A DNA stretch of 64,000 nt from Bradyrhizobium sp. CCGB12 (lineage in GTDB: Bacteria; Pseudomonadota; Alphaproteobacteria; Rhizobiales; Xanthobacteraceae). Of this stretch, positions 28,039 to 37,162 are shown piece by piece. The first letter of the stretch is position 1, and the number at the start of each line of letters is the position of its first letter. Made by a program: the position numbers and the translations under genes. Below the pieces are notes generated by a model. It saw only the letters and a list, made by a program, of their open reading frames with translations, ran no database searches and was not told the origin of the DNA. Where the stretch lies: NCBI RefSeq assembly GCF_024199845.1, contig NZ_JANADO010000001.1:4216001-4280000 (forward strand), read 5' to 3'.

Positions 28039-28809
28039 ATGGATCTCGGCCTCAAGGGAAAGAACGCCATCGTGCTCGGCGGCACGCGCGGCATCGGGCG
28101 GGCGATTGCGGCAACGCTTGCCGGTGAAGGCGCCAATGTGGCGGTGTGCGCGCGCAACGCCGATCAGGTTGCGGTTACCGTCACTGAACTGAAGGCGAGC
28201 GGAATCCGCGCCATTGGTGGCCCGGTCGACGTCACCGACGGCGCGGCGCTGAAAGCCTGGATCGAGAACGCGGCAAAGGAGCTCGGCGGCATCGACTTGC
28301 TATTCTCCAATGCCGGCGCGATGGCGCAGGGCGGCGATCCCGCATCCTGGGAGCAGAATTTCCGGCTCGACGTGCTCGGTGCCGTGCACGCGTTCGACGC
28401 CGCGCGGCCGTTCCTCGAAGCCAGCGGCGCGAGCAGCGGCGATTCCGCCTTCGTGATCATCTCGTCGATCTCCGCGGCACAGGCGGACACGGCCAGCTCC
28501 TACGGTCCGATCAAGGCGGCGCTGATCCATATGGCCAAGGGACTGGCGCGGCAATACGCGAAGAAGAAGATCCGGGTCAACGTGGTGTCGCCCGGCACGG
28601 TCTATTTCAAGGGCGGCGTCTGGGAAATGGTCGAGCAGAACATGCCCGAGCGTTACAACGACGCGATGAAGCGCAATCCGACGGGCCGGATGGCCACGCC
28701 GCAGGAAATCGCGAGCGCGGCGGTGTTTCTGGCGAGCCCGGTGTCATCGTTCACGACGGGCTCCAATCTCGTCGTGGACGGCGCGATCTCGAACCGGGTG
28801 AATTTTTAG
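28039..28809 (+). CDS. SDR family oxidoreductase
   Basis: A 256-residue classical short-chain dehydrogenase/reductase. The cofactor motif VLGGTRGIGRAIA (TGxxxGxG-like) and the NAGA strand are present. The catalytic Ser of IISSISAAQA, Tyr of SSYGPIKAALIH and Lys four residues later make the triad complete. The C-terminal motif ASPVSSFTTGSNLVVDGAI is usual for 3-oxoacyl-ACP reductase-like members. AAGGAAAA is close before the ATG. Substrate is unknown; it stands as a single gene between two repeats. Confidence 0.93.
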   Translation: MDLGLKGKNAIVLGGTRGIGRAIAATLAGEGANVAVCARNADQVAVTVTELKASGIRAIGGPVDVTDGAALKAWIENAAKELGGIDLLFSNAGAMAQGGDPASWEQNFRLDVLGAVHAFDAARPFLEASGASSGDSAFVIISSISAAQADTASSYGPIKAALIHMAKGLARQYAKKKIRVNVVSPGTVYFKGGVWEMVEQNMPERYNDAMKRNPTGRMATPQEIASAAVFLASPVSSFTTGSNLVVDGAISNRVNF

Positions 28810-28835
28810 GACGTCCGTCCGGAACTCCCTCCACC

Positions 28836-28919
28836 GTCATGGCCGGGCTTGACCCGGCCATCCACGCGTCACTGCGCATCCAGAAAGACGTGGATGCCCG
28901 GGTCAAGCCCGGGCATGAC
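28836..28919. repeat. GTCATGGCCGGGC palindromic repeat
   Basis: GTCATGGCCGGGCTTGACCC at the left is matched by GGGTCAAGCCCGGGCATGAC at the right, with inner arms CATCCACG / CGTGGATG. The element starts 27 bases after the SDR stop. A single-arm fragment of the same family is at 41679-41700. Confidence 0.8.
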
Positions 28920-28963
28920 GACTGTGGGTGGGGCGCGCGCCGCCGCAACAAATTCGTCATTGC

Positions 28964-30015
28964 TGTGCAAGTTCACTAATTCGCTGATCGAATCCGTTCC
29001 CAGCGTGGAGGATCCGATGCGCGACAACAGCTTCGACCGGACGATTGAGCGGAATTATCTTCAGAAGTGGCGGTTCCTGATCGCCGAGTATGAGGAGGTG
29101 AAGGCCGGGCGGTCGGCGACGTTCCGCCGGGTGGGAGACTTCTACAAGCACCACGGCACCTGCTCGCAGACCTTCCGGAAGTACTACAACCGCTACCTGC
29201 GGAGCGGCGCGGAGGCTGACCTGTTGCCGCAACGCCGCGGACCGAAGTGGCGCGAGCGCCGCGAGCCGCAAGGCATCGAGGCGGAGATCGTTGCTTGCCG
29301 AACGCGCGGCATGAACCGGTACGAGGTCCACGCTGCCTTGCGCGAACGGCGAGATACGGTACCGTCGCTCTCGACCATCTACCGGGTCTTCAAACGCAAT
29401 CAGCTCAACCGCCGCACCCCGACGATGCGCGAGGAGAAACGTCGTATTATCAAGGACAAGATCGGCGAGCTCGGCCATGTCGACCTGCACCAGCTGTCCC
29501 GCGACATGTTCCTGGCGCCCCCCTCAAGCCCCGCCTTTATCGTCAGCCTGGTCGACAGTTGCTCGCGCCTGGCCTGGGCCGAGGTGCTGACTTCAAAAAA
29601 GGCCCTGCCGGTCATGTTTAAGACCTTGAAGATGATCAACACGCTCAACGTCACCTATGGGATCCAGTTTGCCGAGATCCTGTCCGACAACGGCGCGGAG
29701 TTCGCATCCCGCAACACGCCTGAAGAGCATCCCTTCGAGGCCATGCTGATCGAGCTCGGCATCAAGCATCGCTACACCAGACCCTACCGGCCGCAGACCA
29801 ACGGCAAGGTCGAACGCTTCTGGCGAAACCTGGACGACGACGTCATCGAAGGCGCAACCTTCGATAACCTGGACCACTTCGCCAACGAGCTGTTCGAGTA
29901 CGTGATCTACTACAATAACTTCAGGCCCCATCAGGCCCTCGGCGGCAAGACACCGAAGGAATTTGCCGAGGCCCAGACCTAAACTATTCGATCAGCGAAT
30001 TAGTGAACTTGCACA
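28964..30015. mobile_element. IS481-type insertion sequence, complete
   Basis: A 1052-base element with perfect 30-base terminal inverted repeats: 28964-28993 begins TGTGCAAGTTCACTAATTCG, and 29986-30015 is its exact complement. It is flanked by a direct 5-base target duplication ATTGC (28959-28963 and 30016-30020). A single transposase gene fills it. The perfect ends and duplication indicate a recent insertion and probably an active copy. No passenger genes are present. Confidence 0.95.
29017..29982 (+). CDS. IS481 family DDE transposase
   Basis: A 321-residue transposase. The N-terminal half (QKWRFLIAEYEEVKAGRSAT, then TFRKYYNRYLRSGAEADLLP) is a helix-turn-helix DNA-binding region. The C-terminal rve integrase core carries the DDE triad: Asp in ELGHVDLHQLSRD, Asp in EILSDNGAEFAS and Glu in QTNGKVERFWRN. 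YYNNFRPHQALGGKTPKEF at the end is the usual finish of IS481 and IS3-like enzymes. The frame is intact. ATG at 29017 is used with GGAGGAT upstream; the upstream open frame runs through the terminal repeat and is rejected. Confidence 0.93.
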   Translation: MRDNSFDRTIERNYLQKWRFLIAEYEEVKAGRSATFRRVGDFYKHHGTCSQTFRKYYNRYLRSGAEADLLPQRRGPKWRERREPQGIEAEIVACRTRGMNRYEVHAALRERRDTVPSLSTIYRVFKRNQLNRRTPTMREEKRRIIKDKIGELGHVDLHQLSRDMFLAPPSSPAFIVSLVDSCSRLAWAEVLTSKKALPVMFKTLKMINTLNVTYGIQFAEILSDNGAEFASRNTPEEHPFEAMLIELGIKHRYTRPYRPQTNGKVERFWRNLDDDVIEGATFDNLDHFANELFEYVIYYNNFRPHQALGGKTPKEFAEAQT

Positions 30016-30117
30016 ATTGCGAGCGCAGCGAAGCAATCCAGACTGCCACCGCGGAAGGATTCTGGATTGCTTCGCTGCGCTCGCAATGACGGCGTGGCGG
30101 TGGCTCGCGCCACATCT

Positions 30118-33100
30118 TCAATGAAAGTCCCGTGACGGCGGCAGGATGCGGACGTTGCGGGGGTGGCGGATTTTTTGCGCCGGCATATCGGCATGTGCAC
30201 GGGGGTCGTCGTTGAGCGGTTCGACCACGGTGGTGCCTGCCGGCAACGGATGCTTGCTACTCAGGGCATCGTTGGCAAGGCCGACCAGATCGTGCGAGCG
30301 GTCGATCATGCGCTGGGCGATGAGATGCGTTACCTTTTCCGGGCTGCTCTGGATATAGCCTTCGACCAGGATGAGGCGCGCGCCCATCACCTCCTTGCGA
30401 TACTGCTCCATGATCTTGGGCCAGACCACGACATTGGCGATGCCGGTCTCGTCCTCCAGCGTCATGAACACGACGCCGCTAGCGCTGCCCGGCCGCTGCC
30501 GCACCAAGACCACGCCGGCGCAGCGGACGCGGCGACGCTCGTTCTCATGGCTGACATCCTTGCAGGCGATGACGCGCTCGCGCGAAAACATTTCGCGCAA
30601 GAACTCCATCGGATGCCCCTTCAGCGACAGGCGGATGGTCTGGTAGTCGGCGACGACCTGCTCGGAACGCGGCATCACCGGCAATGGTTTTGCGCCCTCG
30701 TCCGGCTGCTCGCGCGCGGTGGCCGCCTCGAACAGCGGCAGCGGCACGTCGTCGGGTAGCCGCCGCACCTGCCATAGCGCCTCGCGGCGGTCGAGCCCGA
30801 GCGAGCGGAAGGCGTCGGCATCCGCCAGCAGGATCAGCGCGCGCTTGGGCAGGCCGGTGTCGCGGGCGAAGTCTTCGAGCGAGGTAAAGGGACGGCGGTT
30901 GCGGGCGGCGACGGTACGGTCGGCCCAGTCTTCCGGGCTGACGTATGCTTTGGCTTGCCGCTTCGCCTGTTCTTTCTTGAGGAATTCATCATCCGGATCC
31001 AGCCAGTGGAAGCCGTCGATCTGGCGGAAACCCAGGCGTACGGCGCAATGGTCTCCATCCCGATCCTCTAGCGTGCTCTGCGCGAAACTATGCGAAACAT
31101 CTATCGGACGAATCTTGACCTTGTTCTTGATCGCATCTCCAACGATCTGCGCTGGCGCGTAAAAACCCATCGGCTGCGAGTTCAGGAGGCCGCAGCAGAA
31201 GGCATCGGGGTGGTGATGCTTTAGCCATGACGAGATATAGACGAGTTGTGCGAAGCTCGCAGCGTGACTCTCCGGGAAACCGTAGGAGCCAAAGCCCTTG
31301 ATCTGTTCGAAACAATTCTTGGCGAATTCCGGCGCATAGCCGCGCGCGATCATTTTACTGATCATCTTGTCTTCAAACTTGCCGATGGTCCCGACGTTGC
31401 GGAATGTTGCCATCGCGCGGCGCAGACCATTCGCCTCCTCAGGAGTAAAGTGCGCCGCTTCGATTGCGATCCGCATCGCCTGTTCCTGAAAAAGAGGAAC
31501 GCCAAGCGTCTTGTGCAAGACTTTGTAGAGTTCATCTGGTTCACCATGCTCTGGTGACGGAGCCGGATATCTTTCCTCCTCTTCACCGTTTCGCCGACGC
31601 AAATACGGATGCACCATGTCGCCCTGGATCGGCCCCGGCCGCACGATCGCAACTTCGATCACGAGATCGTAGAACGTCCGCGGCTTCAGGCGCGGCAGCA
31701 TATTCATCTGCGCGCGGCTTTCGACCTGGAAAACGCCGAGCGACTCCCCGTCACATAGCATGTCGTAGACCTTGGGATCGTCCTGCGGCACGCTCGCCAG
31801 CACCCAACGTTTGCCCTTGTGGTCCGCGATCAAGTCAAAACATTTGCGGATGCAAGTCAGCATGCCCAGCGCGAGCACGTCGACCTTCATCATGCTGAGC
31901 GCGTCGACGTCGTCCTTGTCCCATTCGATGAAGGTGCGATCGTCCATCGCGGCGTTGCCGATCGGCACATAGGTGTCGAGCCGGTCCTGCGTGAGCACAT
32001 AGCCGCCGACATGCTGGGAGAGATGGCGCGGGAATTCGATCAACTCGGTCGCAAGCTCGACCGCGAGGTTGATCATGGGATTTTTGGGATCGAGCCCGGC
32101 CTGCCTGACCTGCATGTCGTTGAGGCCCTTGCCCCAGCTTCCCCACACGGTGTCGGCAAGCGCGGCGGTGACGTCCTCGGTCAGGCCCAGCGCCTTGCCG
32201 ACGTCGCGGATGGCGCTGCGCGGGCGATAATGGATGACGGTGGCGATGATCGCCGCACGATGACGACCGTAGCGGCGATAGACATATTGCATCACCTCCT
32301 CGCGCCGCGAATGCTCAAAATCGACGTCGATATCGGGCGGCTCCAACCGCTCCTTGGAGATGAAGCGCTCGAACAACAGATCGACCTTGGTCGGATCGAC
32401 CGAGGTGATACCGAGCACGTAGCAGACGGCCGAGTTCGCCGCCGAGCCGCGGCCCTGGCACAGGATGTTCTGGCTGCGCGCGTAATGCACGATGTCGTGC
32501 ACGGTGAGAAAGTAGTGCGCGTATTTCAGCTCGGCGATCAGCGCGAGTTCCTTGTTGAGCGTCGCGCGCAGCTTGTCGTCGATCTTACCGCTGAAATATT
32601 TGTCGACGCCCGCCCAGGTCAAATCCTCCAGATGCCCTTGCGCGGTCTTGCCCGGCGGCACCGGCTCGTCCGGATACTGGTATTTGAGCTGATCGAGCGA
32701 GAAGTCGATCTTGTCCGCAAAGCGCATGGTCTCCGCGACCGCCTCGGGGAAATCGCGGAACAGCCGCGCCATTTCTCGCGGCGCCTTCAAAAACCTCTCC
32801 GCATTGGCCTCGAGCTTTCTCCCGATCGCCTCGATCGTGGTCTTTTCCCGGATACAGGTCAGCACGTCCTGGAGCGGACGGCGGCCGGGATCGTGATAGA
32901 GCACCTCGTTGGTTGCGAGCAGCGGCACTTTTGCTTTGGTGGCGAGATCATCGAGGCGCGCGAGGCGGCGCCGGTCGTCGCCGCGATAGATCAGGCTCGC
33001 CGCCAGCCACACGCCCGCGGCGCGGCTATCCCTGAGCTTTGCCAGAACATCCAGCGCCGGAGCCGGCTCGAAACGATGCGGCAATGTCAGGATCAGCAAC

Positions 33101-33492
33101 TGGCCTTCCGCAAATTCCACGAAGTCGGCAAAGGTGAGACGGCACTCGCCCTTCTCGATCCGCGTGATGTCGTCGCCGCGCTTGCCCCTGGTGAGAAGCT
33201 GGCACAGCCGGCCATAGGCGGCGCGATCGCGCGGATAGACCAGGATATCGGGCGTGCCGTCGATGAAGACGATGCGAGCGCCGATCAAAAGCTTCGGCTT
33301 GTGCAGCACCTTGTCATTGTCGAGCTCCTTGTAGGCCCGTACCACGCCGGCGAGCGTGTTGTGATCGGCGATGCCGATCGCGGGAATGCCGAGGATGCTG
33401 GCCTGATGCACATAGGCGCGCGGATCAGAGCCGCCGCGCAGGAAGGAGAAATTGGTGGTGATGCCGATCTCGGCATAAGCAGGGGTGTTCAT
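30118..33492 (-). CDS. dnaE2: Error-prone DNA polymerase DnaE2
   Basis: A 1124-residue C-family polymerase without proofreading that performs translesion synthesis with ImuA and ImuB. The N-terminal PHP domain (EIGITTNFSFLRGGSDPRAY and IGIADHNTLAGVVRAY), GRGSAANS at residues 348-355 and the catalytic PDIDVDFE at 386-393 are intact, and an OB domain is seen near CAGVVLVRQRPGSASGVVFM. Normal length. The ATG overlaps the imuB stop by 4 bases. It is the last gene of the imuA-imuB-dnaE2 operon, under the LexA box at 35830. Confidence 0.96.
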   Translation of the reverse strand: MNTPAYAEIGITTNFSFLRGGSDPRAYVHQASILGIPAIGIADHNTLAGVVRAYKELDNDKVLHKPKLLIGARIVFIDGTPDILVYPRDRAAYGRLCQLLTRGKRGDDITRIEKGECRLTFADFVEFAEGQLLILTLPHRFEPAPALDVLAKLRDSRAAGVWLAASLIYRGDDRRRLARLDDLATKAKVPLLATNEVLYHDPGRRPLQDVLTCIREKTTIEAIGRKLEANAERFLKAPREMARLFRDFPEAVAETMRFADKIDFSLDQLKYQYPDEPVPPGKTAQGHLEDLTWAGVDKYFSGKIDDKLRATLNKELALIAELKYAHYFLTVHDIVHYARSQNILCQGRGSAANSAVCYVLGITSVDPTKVDLLFERFISKERLEPPDIDVDFEHSRREEVMQYVYRRYGRHRAAIIATVIHYRPRSAIRDVGKALGLTEDVTAALADTVWGSWGKGLNDMQVRQAGLDPKNPMINLAVELATELIEFPRHLSQHVGGYVLTQDRLDTYVPIGNAAMDDRTFIEWDKDDVDALSMMKVDVLALGMLTCIRKCFDLIADHKGKRWVLASVPQDDPKVYDMLCDGESLGVFQVESRAQMNMLPRLKPRTFYDLVIEVAIVRPGPIQGDMVHPYLRRRNGEEEERYPAPSPEHGEPDELYKVLHKTLGVPLFQEQAMRIAIEAAHFTPEEANGLRRAMATFRNVGTIGKFEDKMISKMIARGYAPEFAKNCFEQIKGFGSYGFPESHAASFAQLVYISSWLKHHHPDAFCCGLLNSQPMGFYAPAQIVGDAIKNKVKIRPIDVSHSFAQSTLEDRDGDHCAVRLGFRQIDGFHWLDPDDEFLKKEQAKRQAKAYVSPEDWADRTVAARNRRPFTSLEDFARDTGLPKRALILLADADAFRSLGLDRREALWQVRRLPDDVPLPLFEAATAREQPDEGAKPLPVMPRSEQVVADYQTIRLSLKGHPMEFLREMFSRERVIACKDVSHENERRRVRCAGVVLVRQRPGSASGVVFMTLEDETGIANVVVWPKIMEQYRKEVMGARLILVEGYIQSSPEKVTHLIAQRMIDRSHDLVGLANDALSSKHPLPAGTTVVEPLNDDPRAHADMPAQKIRHPRNVRILPPSRDFH

Positions 33493-35078
33493 GCGAAGAG
33501 ACCGTGCACATACCAGCTGGGAGGAACGGGCTTGCCGTCGTCATCGAAGCACTCCCCCTCATAAAGTCCGTCACGAAAGATCCAGAAGCGCAGGCCTTCG
33601 GCATCCTCGATGCGGAAATAATCCCGCGTCAGCTGCTTGCCGTCCTGCCGCCACCACTCCATCGCGATGCGCTCGGGCCCCTCCACCCGCACCACCGCAT
33701 GCAACGCGCGGCGCCAGGTGAATTGATGCGGCGGACCATCCGGCACGGTCGCGAACGGCACCTTGATCGGCTCCGGCTTGTCGAACAGCCGCAACGGGCG
33801 CAGCGGCGGCTCGCTCTCGGCACGATCAGGCCATTCGGCCTGCATGGCAGCAGCGAGATGATGCTGCGCCGGCGCGGCCAGCACCGCACATTCGGGTATA
33901 TGGGTATCCTCAGGCAGGTGCACGACGACGCGCTTGCCGCCGATGCGCGCAGCGATGCGGTCGATCAGCGCGGCAAGCTCGTCATTGTCGTGGACATGGG
34001 CGTCGAGATCGTGCTGCTCCTGCACCACGATCTCGGTGCGGCTCGCCGACAGCCGCACCATGTCGAAGCCGAAACCGGGATCGAGGGGATCGGCGAGCGC
34101 ATCTAACCGCTCGCGGAACAGCCGGTCGATGACTGCACTTCGCGTCACAGGACGTCCGGTCTCGACCGTGATCGCGCGCACCACGCCGTCGGTGCGGAAG
34201 AACGCAGCCTCCAGGCGCCGCGCGCCCTTGCCCTGCTTCTCCATGGACGTAACAAGCGTGTCCGCCAGCCGCGACAGTGTCATCGCGATCATGGTGTCGG
34301 TCGCAATCGGCTCGGCAAAACGTTTCTCCACGATGTAATCGGGCAGCAGCTTTCGCGGATTGATCGGCGCATCGCCCTGCCCCAGCGCATGCGCGAGCAG
34401 CGTGGAGAAGTGCGCGCCGAACCGCGCCGTGATCTCGCTCGGCGTGCGCGAGGCGACATCGCCAATGGTCTTCAGGCCGGCGCGGCGCAGGCCGGCGGTG
34501 ATGGTCTCGCCTGCGCCGAGCGCGGATATCGGAAACCGGCTGATCGCCTCCACCTCCTCGCCATCGGCCACAATGCTACCCGTGGCCTGCCGCGTCAGCG
34601 TGCGCGCGCAGACCGAGGTGCCCGCGATCGCCGCGCTGACGGCAAAACCCTGCCGAGCCAATGCGCGAACCAATGTCCGTAACAACGCGGCTTCGCCGCC
34701 GAACAGATGCGCGCAGCCGGTGATGTCAAGGAACAGGCCATGCGGGGGATCGAGCGCCACCAGGGGCGTGAAGCGATCGCACCAGTCGGCGATGTCGCTG
34801 AGCGTCTTCGCATCGGCGACGGTATCGGCGTCGAACACACGCAAGTCCGGACACATCGCTCGCGCATTGGCCAAGGGCTGGCCGATATGCAGCCCTAGGC
34901 GCTCGGCGACCTCATCCAGCGAATGGATCACCAGCGCATTGTTGTCCTTGATGACGACAATGCTGGGATCATTGGTGTTACCCCGCCCGGCGTTGAAGAA
35001 ACGCTGGATCCGGTCGATGGGCAGACGCGGCAGCCACAGGCTGAGGATACGTCGACGGCTCACTGAACTGGCACTCAT
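33489..35078 (-). CDS. imuB: Y-family-like mutasome protein ImuB
   Basis: A 529-residue Y-family polymerase relative that acts as a scaffold in the ImuA-ImuB-DnaE2 mutasome rather than as a polymerase. The N-terminal palm region begins RRILSLWLPRLPIDRIQRFF, where the metal-binding residues of active Y polymerases are not conserved. Fingers and thumb-like regions with the helix-hairpin-helix (GLRRAGLKTIGDVASRTPSE) and a long C-terminal tail follow. The start at 35078 is chosen by family length; it lies 101 bases inside imuA, as is common in this cassette. The upstream extension to 35165 is rejected. Confidence 0.93.
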   Translation of the reverse strand: MSASSVSRRRILSLWLPRLPIDRIQRFFNAGRGNTNDPSIVVIKDNNALVIHSLDEVAERLGLHIGQPLANARAMCPDLRVFDADTVADAKTLSDIADWCDRFTPLVALDPPHGLFLDITGCAHLFGGEAALLRTLVRALARQGFAVSAAIAGTSVCARTLTRQATGSIVADGEEVEAISRFPISALGAGETITAGLRRAGLKTIGDVASRTPSEITARFGAHFSTLLAHALGQGDAPINPRKLLPDYIVEKRFAEPIATDTMIAMTLSRLADTLVTSMEKQGKGARRLEAAFFRTDGVVRAITVETGRPVTRSAVIDRLFRERLDALADPLDPGFGFDMVRLSASRTEIVVQEQHDLDAHVHDNDELAALIDRIAARIGGKRVVVHLPEDTHIPECAVLAAPAQHHLAAAMQAEWPDRAESEPPLRPLRLFDKPEPIKVPFATVPDGPPHQFTWRRALHAVVRVEGPERIAMEWWRQDGKQLTRDYFRIEDAEGLRFWIFRDGLYEGECFDDDGKPVPPSWYVHGLFA

Positions 35079-35763
35079 CACATTTCCATTCCATGATCCA
35101 TCGGCCGCACGGGCCATGACGATTGCGCAAGAGCTCGGCATCGAAACACGGCGCACCCCAGGCACTCCACACCGGGCCCGGCGGCGAATGTGCCGCGCGC
35201 AGCATCCATCTGGTCTCGGCAGTCGACGGCAAAGGCTGCGCGGCCATCCGCAGCATCAGCCCGGTGACACCGGAGCCTTGCGCGGCGAGCGTCAGCTTGC
35301 GGCTCGCCACCAGATCGAACTGCCTGGTCTCGCCCCAGAGCTCGAGCACCACGGCGCCGAGCGCATCGCAGGCGAGCGCGTCCGCCGAGGTGCGCAGTGC
35401 GCTCTCGACATCGGCGGCGCGCACCATCACCACGCGGCGCGGATCTAGGCCGAACTCGGCAAGCCCGCTCATCGACAGCGCACCCATTTCGATTTCCGAA
35501 AAATCCTGCCGCACCCACAACAGCGGCTTGCGTGCCGTCACGCGGCCTGCAAGCCCGGTGACAAAACCCGTTGCGGCGGCGCCTTGGCGCCCCTCGCAAA
35601 ACACCTCGTGGATCGCCGCGCGTGCGAGCCCGCCCTTCAGCGTGCCGTCCGCCTCGCTGTGGCCGAGCGCGACGCGGTCGTGCTGATGCACGACCTCCGC
35701 CGTCTCGATGCGCTCGATCTGGCCGCGCAACATCGCAAGCGCGCTTCCACGTGCGCCGCTCAT
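34978..35763 (-). CDS. imuA: SOS-induced mutasome protein ImuA
   Basis: A 261-residue RecA-like protein that supports DnaE2-dependent mutagenesis. MLRGQIERIETAEVVHQHDR, the conserved AAIHEVFCEGRQGAAATGFV and KPLLWVRQDFSEIEMGALSM strands are typical of alphaproteobacterial ImuA. It is the promoter-proximal gene; the LexA box lies 66 bases upstream of its ATG. Its 3' end overlaps imuB by 101 bases, so translation of the two is coupled. Confidence 0.92.
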   Translation of the reverse strand: MSGARGSALAMLRGQIERIETAEVVHQHDRVALGHSEADGTLKGGLARAAIHEVFCEGRQGAAATGFVTGLAGRVTARKPLLWVRQDFSEIEMGALSMSGLAEFGLDPRRVVMVRAADVESALRTSADALACDALGAVVLELWGETRQFDLVASRKLTLAAQGSGVTGLMLRMAAQPLPSTAETRWMLRAAHSPPGPVWSAWGAPCFDAELLRNRHGPCGRWIMEWKCDECQFSEPSTYPQPVAAASAHRPDPAFLQRRAG

Positions 35764-35829
35764 ATACGCCGCTCCTTCAGAGGTGATTGCCGGTGGCTCT
35801 CGAAAAGAGAACCAGCGGCTGGCTCATTT

Positions 35830-35844
35830 GTTCATGATATGTTC
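35830..35844. promoter_or_regulatory. LexA (SOS) box between divergent repair operons
   Basis: GTTC, seven bases (ATGATAT), GTTC: an exact match to the alphaproteobacterial LexA operator GTTC-N7-GTTC. It lies in an AT-rich patch (CATGATATGTTCTAATATAA) that should contain the promoters. It is 66 bases from the imuA start on one side and 82 bases from the radical SAM gene start on the other, so one operator can govern both directions. Confidence 0.88.
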
Positions 35845-35926
35845 TAATATAAAGCTAACGGCGGCCGGGGAGTCAATCGAATTGGTGCTCATCCGGATTC
35901 GTGAGTTGAATCAAAGGGATTCCACG

Positions 35927-37162
35927 ATGGACGTACAACGCAAGCTGGAAATTCTGGCAGATGCCGCCAAGTACGACGCGTCCTGCGCCTCCAGCGGCAC
36001 CGAGAAGCGGGATTCCAGTGACGGTAAGGGCATGGGCTCGACCGCGCCCGGCATGGGCATCTGTCATTCCTACGCACCCGATGGACGCTGCATCTCGCTG
36101 CTCAAGGTGCTGCTGACCAATGCCTGCAACTACGATTGCCTCTATTGCGTCAACCGCGCCTCCTCCAACGTCCCGCGCGCCCGCTTCACCATCGACGAAT
36201 TGGTCAAGCTGACGCTCGACTTCTACCGGCGCAATTACATCGAAGGGCTCTTCCTCTCCTCGGGCATCATCCGCAGCCCCGACTATACGATGGAGCAGGT
36301 CGTCAGTGTCGCGCGAAAACTGCGCGAGGAGCATCACTTCCGCGGCTACATTCACTTGAAGACCATTCCGGAGGCCGACGACGCGCTGATCGCGGAAGCC
36401 GGCAAATATGCCGACCGTCTCTCCATCAACATCGAGATGCCTGAGGAGACGAGCCTGCAGCAATTCGCGCCGGAGAAGGACGTGCGTGCGATCCGCCGCA
36501 CCATGGGCCGGCTGCGGTTGAAGCTGGATGAAGCCGAGGAAGGTCGCATCGCGAGAACGAAAGCGAAGCCGCAGCGCTTCGCGCCGGCCGGGCAAAGCAC
36601 GCAGATGATCGTTGGCGCCGACAGCGCCAATGACCATACCATTCTCCACACCAGCGCCAATCTCTACGGCGCCTACAGGCTGCGGCGCGTCTACTATTCC
36701 GCCTTCAGCCCGATCCCCGATGCCAGCCGCGCCTTGCCCCTGCGCGCGCCGCCCTTGCTGCGCGAGCACCGGCTCTACCAGGCCGATTGGCTGATGCGGT
36801 TCTACGGCTTCGACGTTGCGGAGATCGTCGACGACAGCGCGATGCTGCCGCTGGACATCGATCCAAAACTCGCCTGGGCGCTGCGCCATCGCGATCGCTT
36901 TCCACTCGACGTCAACCGCGCCAGCCGCGAGGAATTGCTGCGCGTGCCGGGCTTCGGCACCAAGGCCGTCGACCGCATCATCGCAGCACGGCGCACCACT
37001 ACGATCCGCGTGGCCGATCTCGCGCGACTGCATGTGCCCCGCAACAAGGCGCTGCCGTTCATCGTCCTCAGCGATCACCGCCCCTCACCGCATCGGCTCG
37101 ATGCGGCCGGGCTCATCGAACGGTTCAAGCCGAAGGCAACACAACTGGGGTTTGGCTTCTGA
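35927..37162 (+). CDS. Putative DNA modification/repair radical SAM protein (TIGR03916-like)
   Basis: A 411-residue radical SAM protein. The cluster-binding motif TNACNYDCLYC holds Cys67, Cys71 and Cys74, directly before CVNRASSNVPRARFTIDELV, and a C-terminal helix-hairpin-helix (LLRVPGFGTKAVDRIIAARR) suggests DNA binding. From memory this matches a family that regularly occurs beside DUF4130 and UdgX-type uracil-DNA glycosylase genes; the reaction is unknown. The next gene begins inside its stop codon (TGATG). The ATG at 35927 is used; the longer open frame from 35708 runs across the LexA box. Confidence 0.87.
   Translation: MDVQRKLEILADAAKYDASCASSGTEKRDSSDGKGMGSTAPGMGICHSYAPDGRCISLLKVLLTNACNYDCLYCVNRASSNVPRARFTIDELVKLTLDFYRRNYIEGLFLSSGIIRSPDYTMEQVVSVARKLREEHHFRGYIHLKTIPEADDALIAEAGKYADRLSINIEMPEETSLQQFAPEKDVRAIRRTMGRLRLKLDEAEEGRIARTKAKPQRFAPAGQSTQMIVGADSANDHTILHTSANLYGAYRLRRVYYSAFSPIPDASRALPLRAPPLLREHRLYQADWLMRFYGFDVAEIVDDSAMLPLDIDPKLAWALRHRDRFPLDVNRASREELLRVPGFGTKAVDRIIAARRTTTIRVADLARLHVPRNKALPFIVLSDHRPSPHRLDAAGLIERFKPKATQLGFGF

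Larger units (their letters stand above)
28956..30090. repeat. GTCATTGCGAG palindromic repeat, copy B, split by an insertion sequence
   Basis: The left 8 bases (GTCATTGC, 28956-28963) and the remainder (30021-30090) join, once the insertion sequence and one 5-base duplication are removed, into a palindrome with two perfectly complementary 30-base arms. Right arm is 30061-30090. The split therefore dates the insertion as later than the repeat. Confidence 0.88.

Noticed and set aside
28836..28963. A larger composite transposon combining the two repeats and the insertion sequence
   Set aside because: The 5-base target duplication and perfect terminal repeats set the element limits exactly at 28964-30015; the repeat at 28836 is outside and independent.
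31819..33564. Open frame of 581 codons on the plus strand across dnaE2
   Set aside because: Antisense to an intact polymerase with complete motifs; no ribosome site or recognisable domain.
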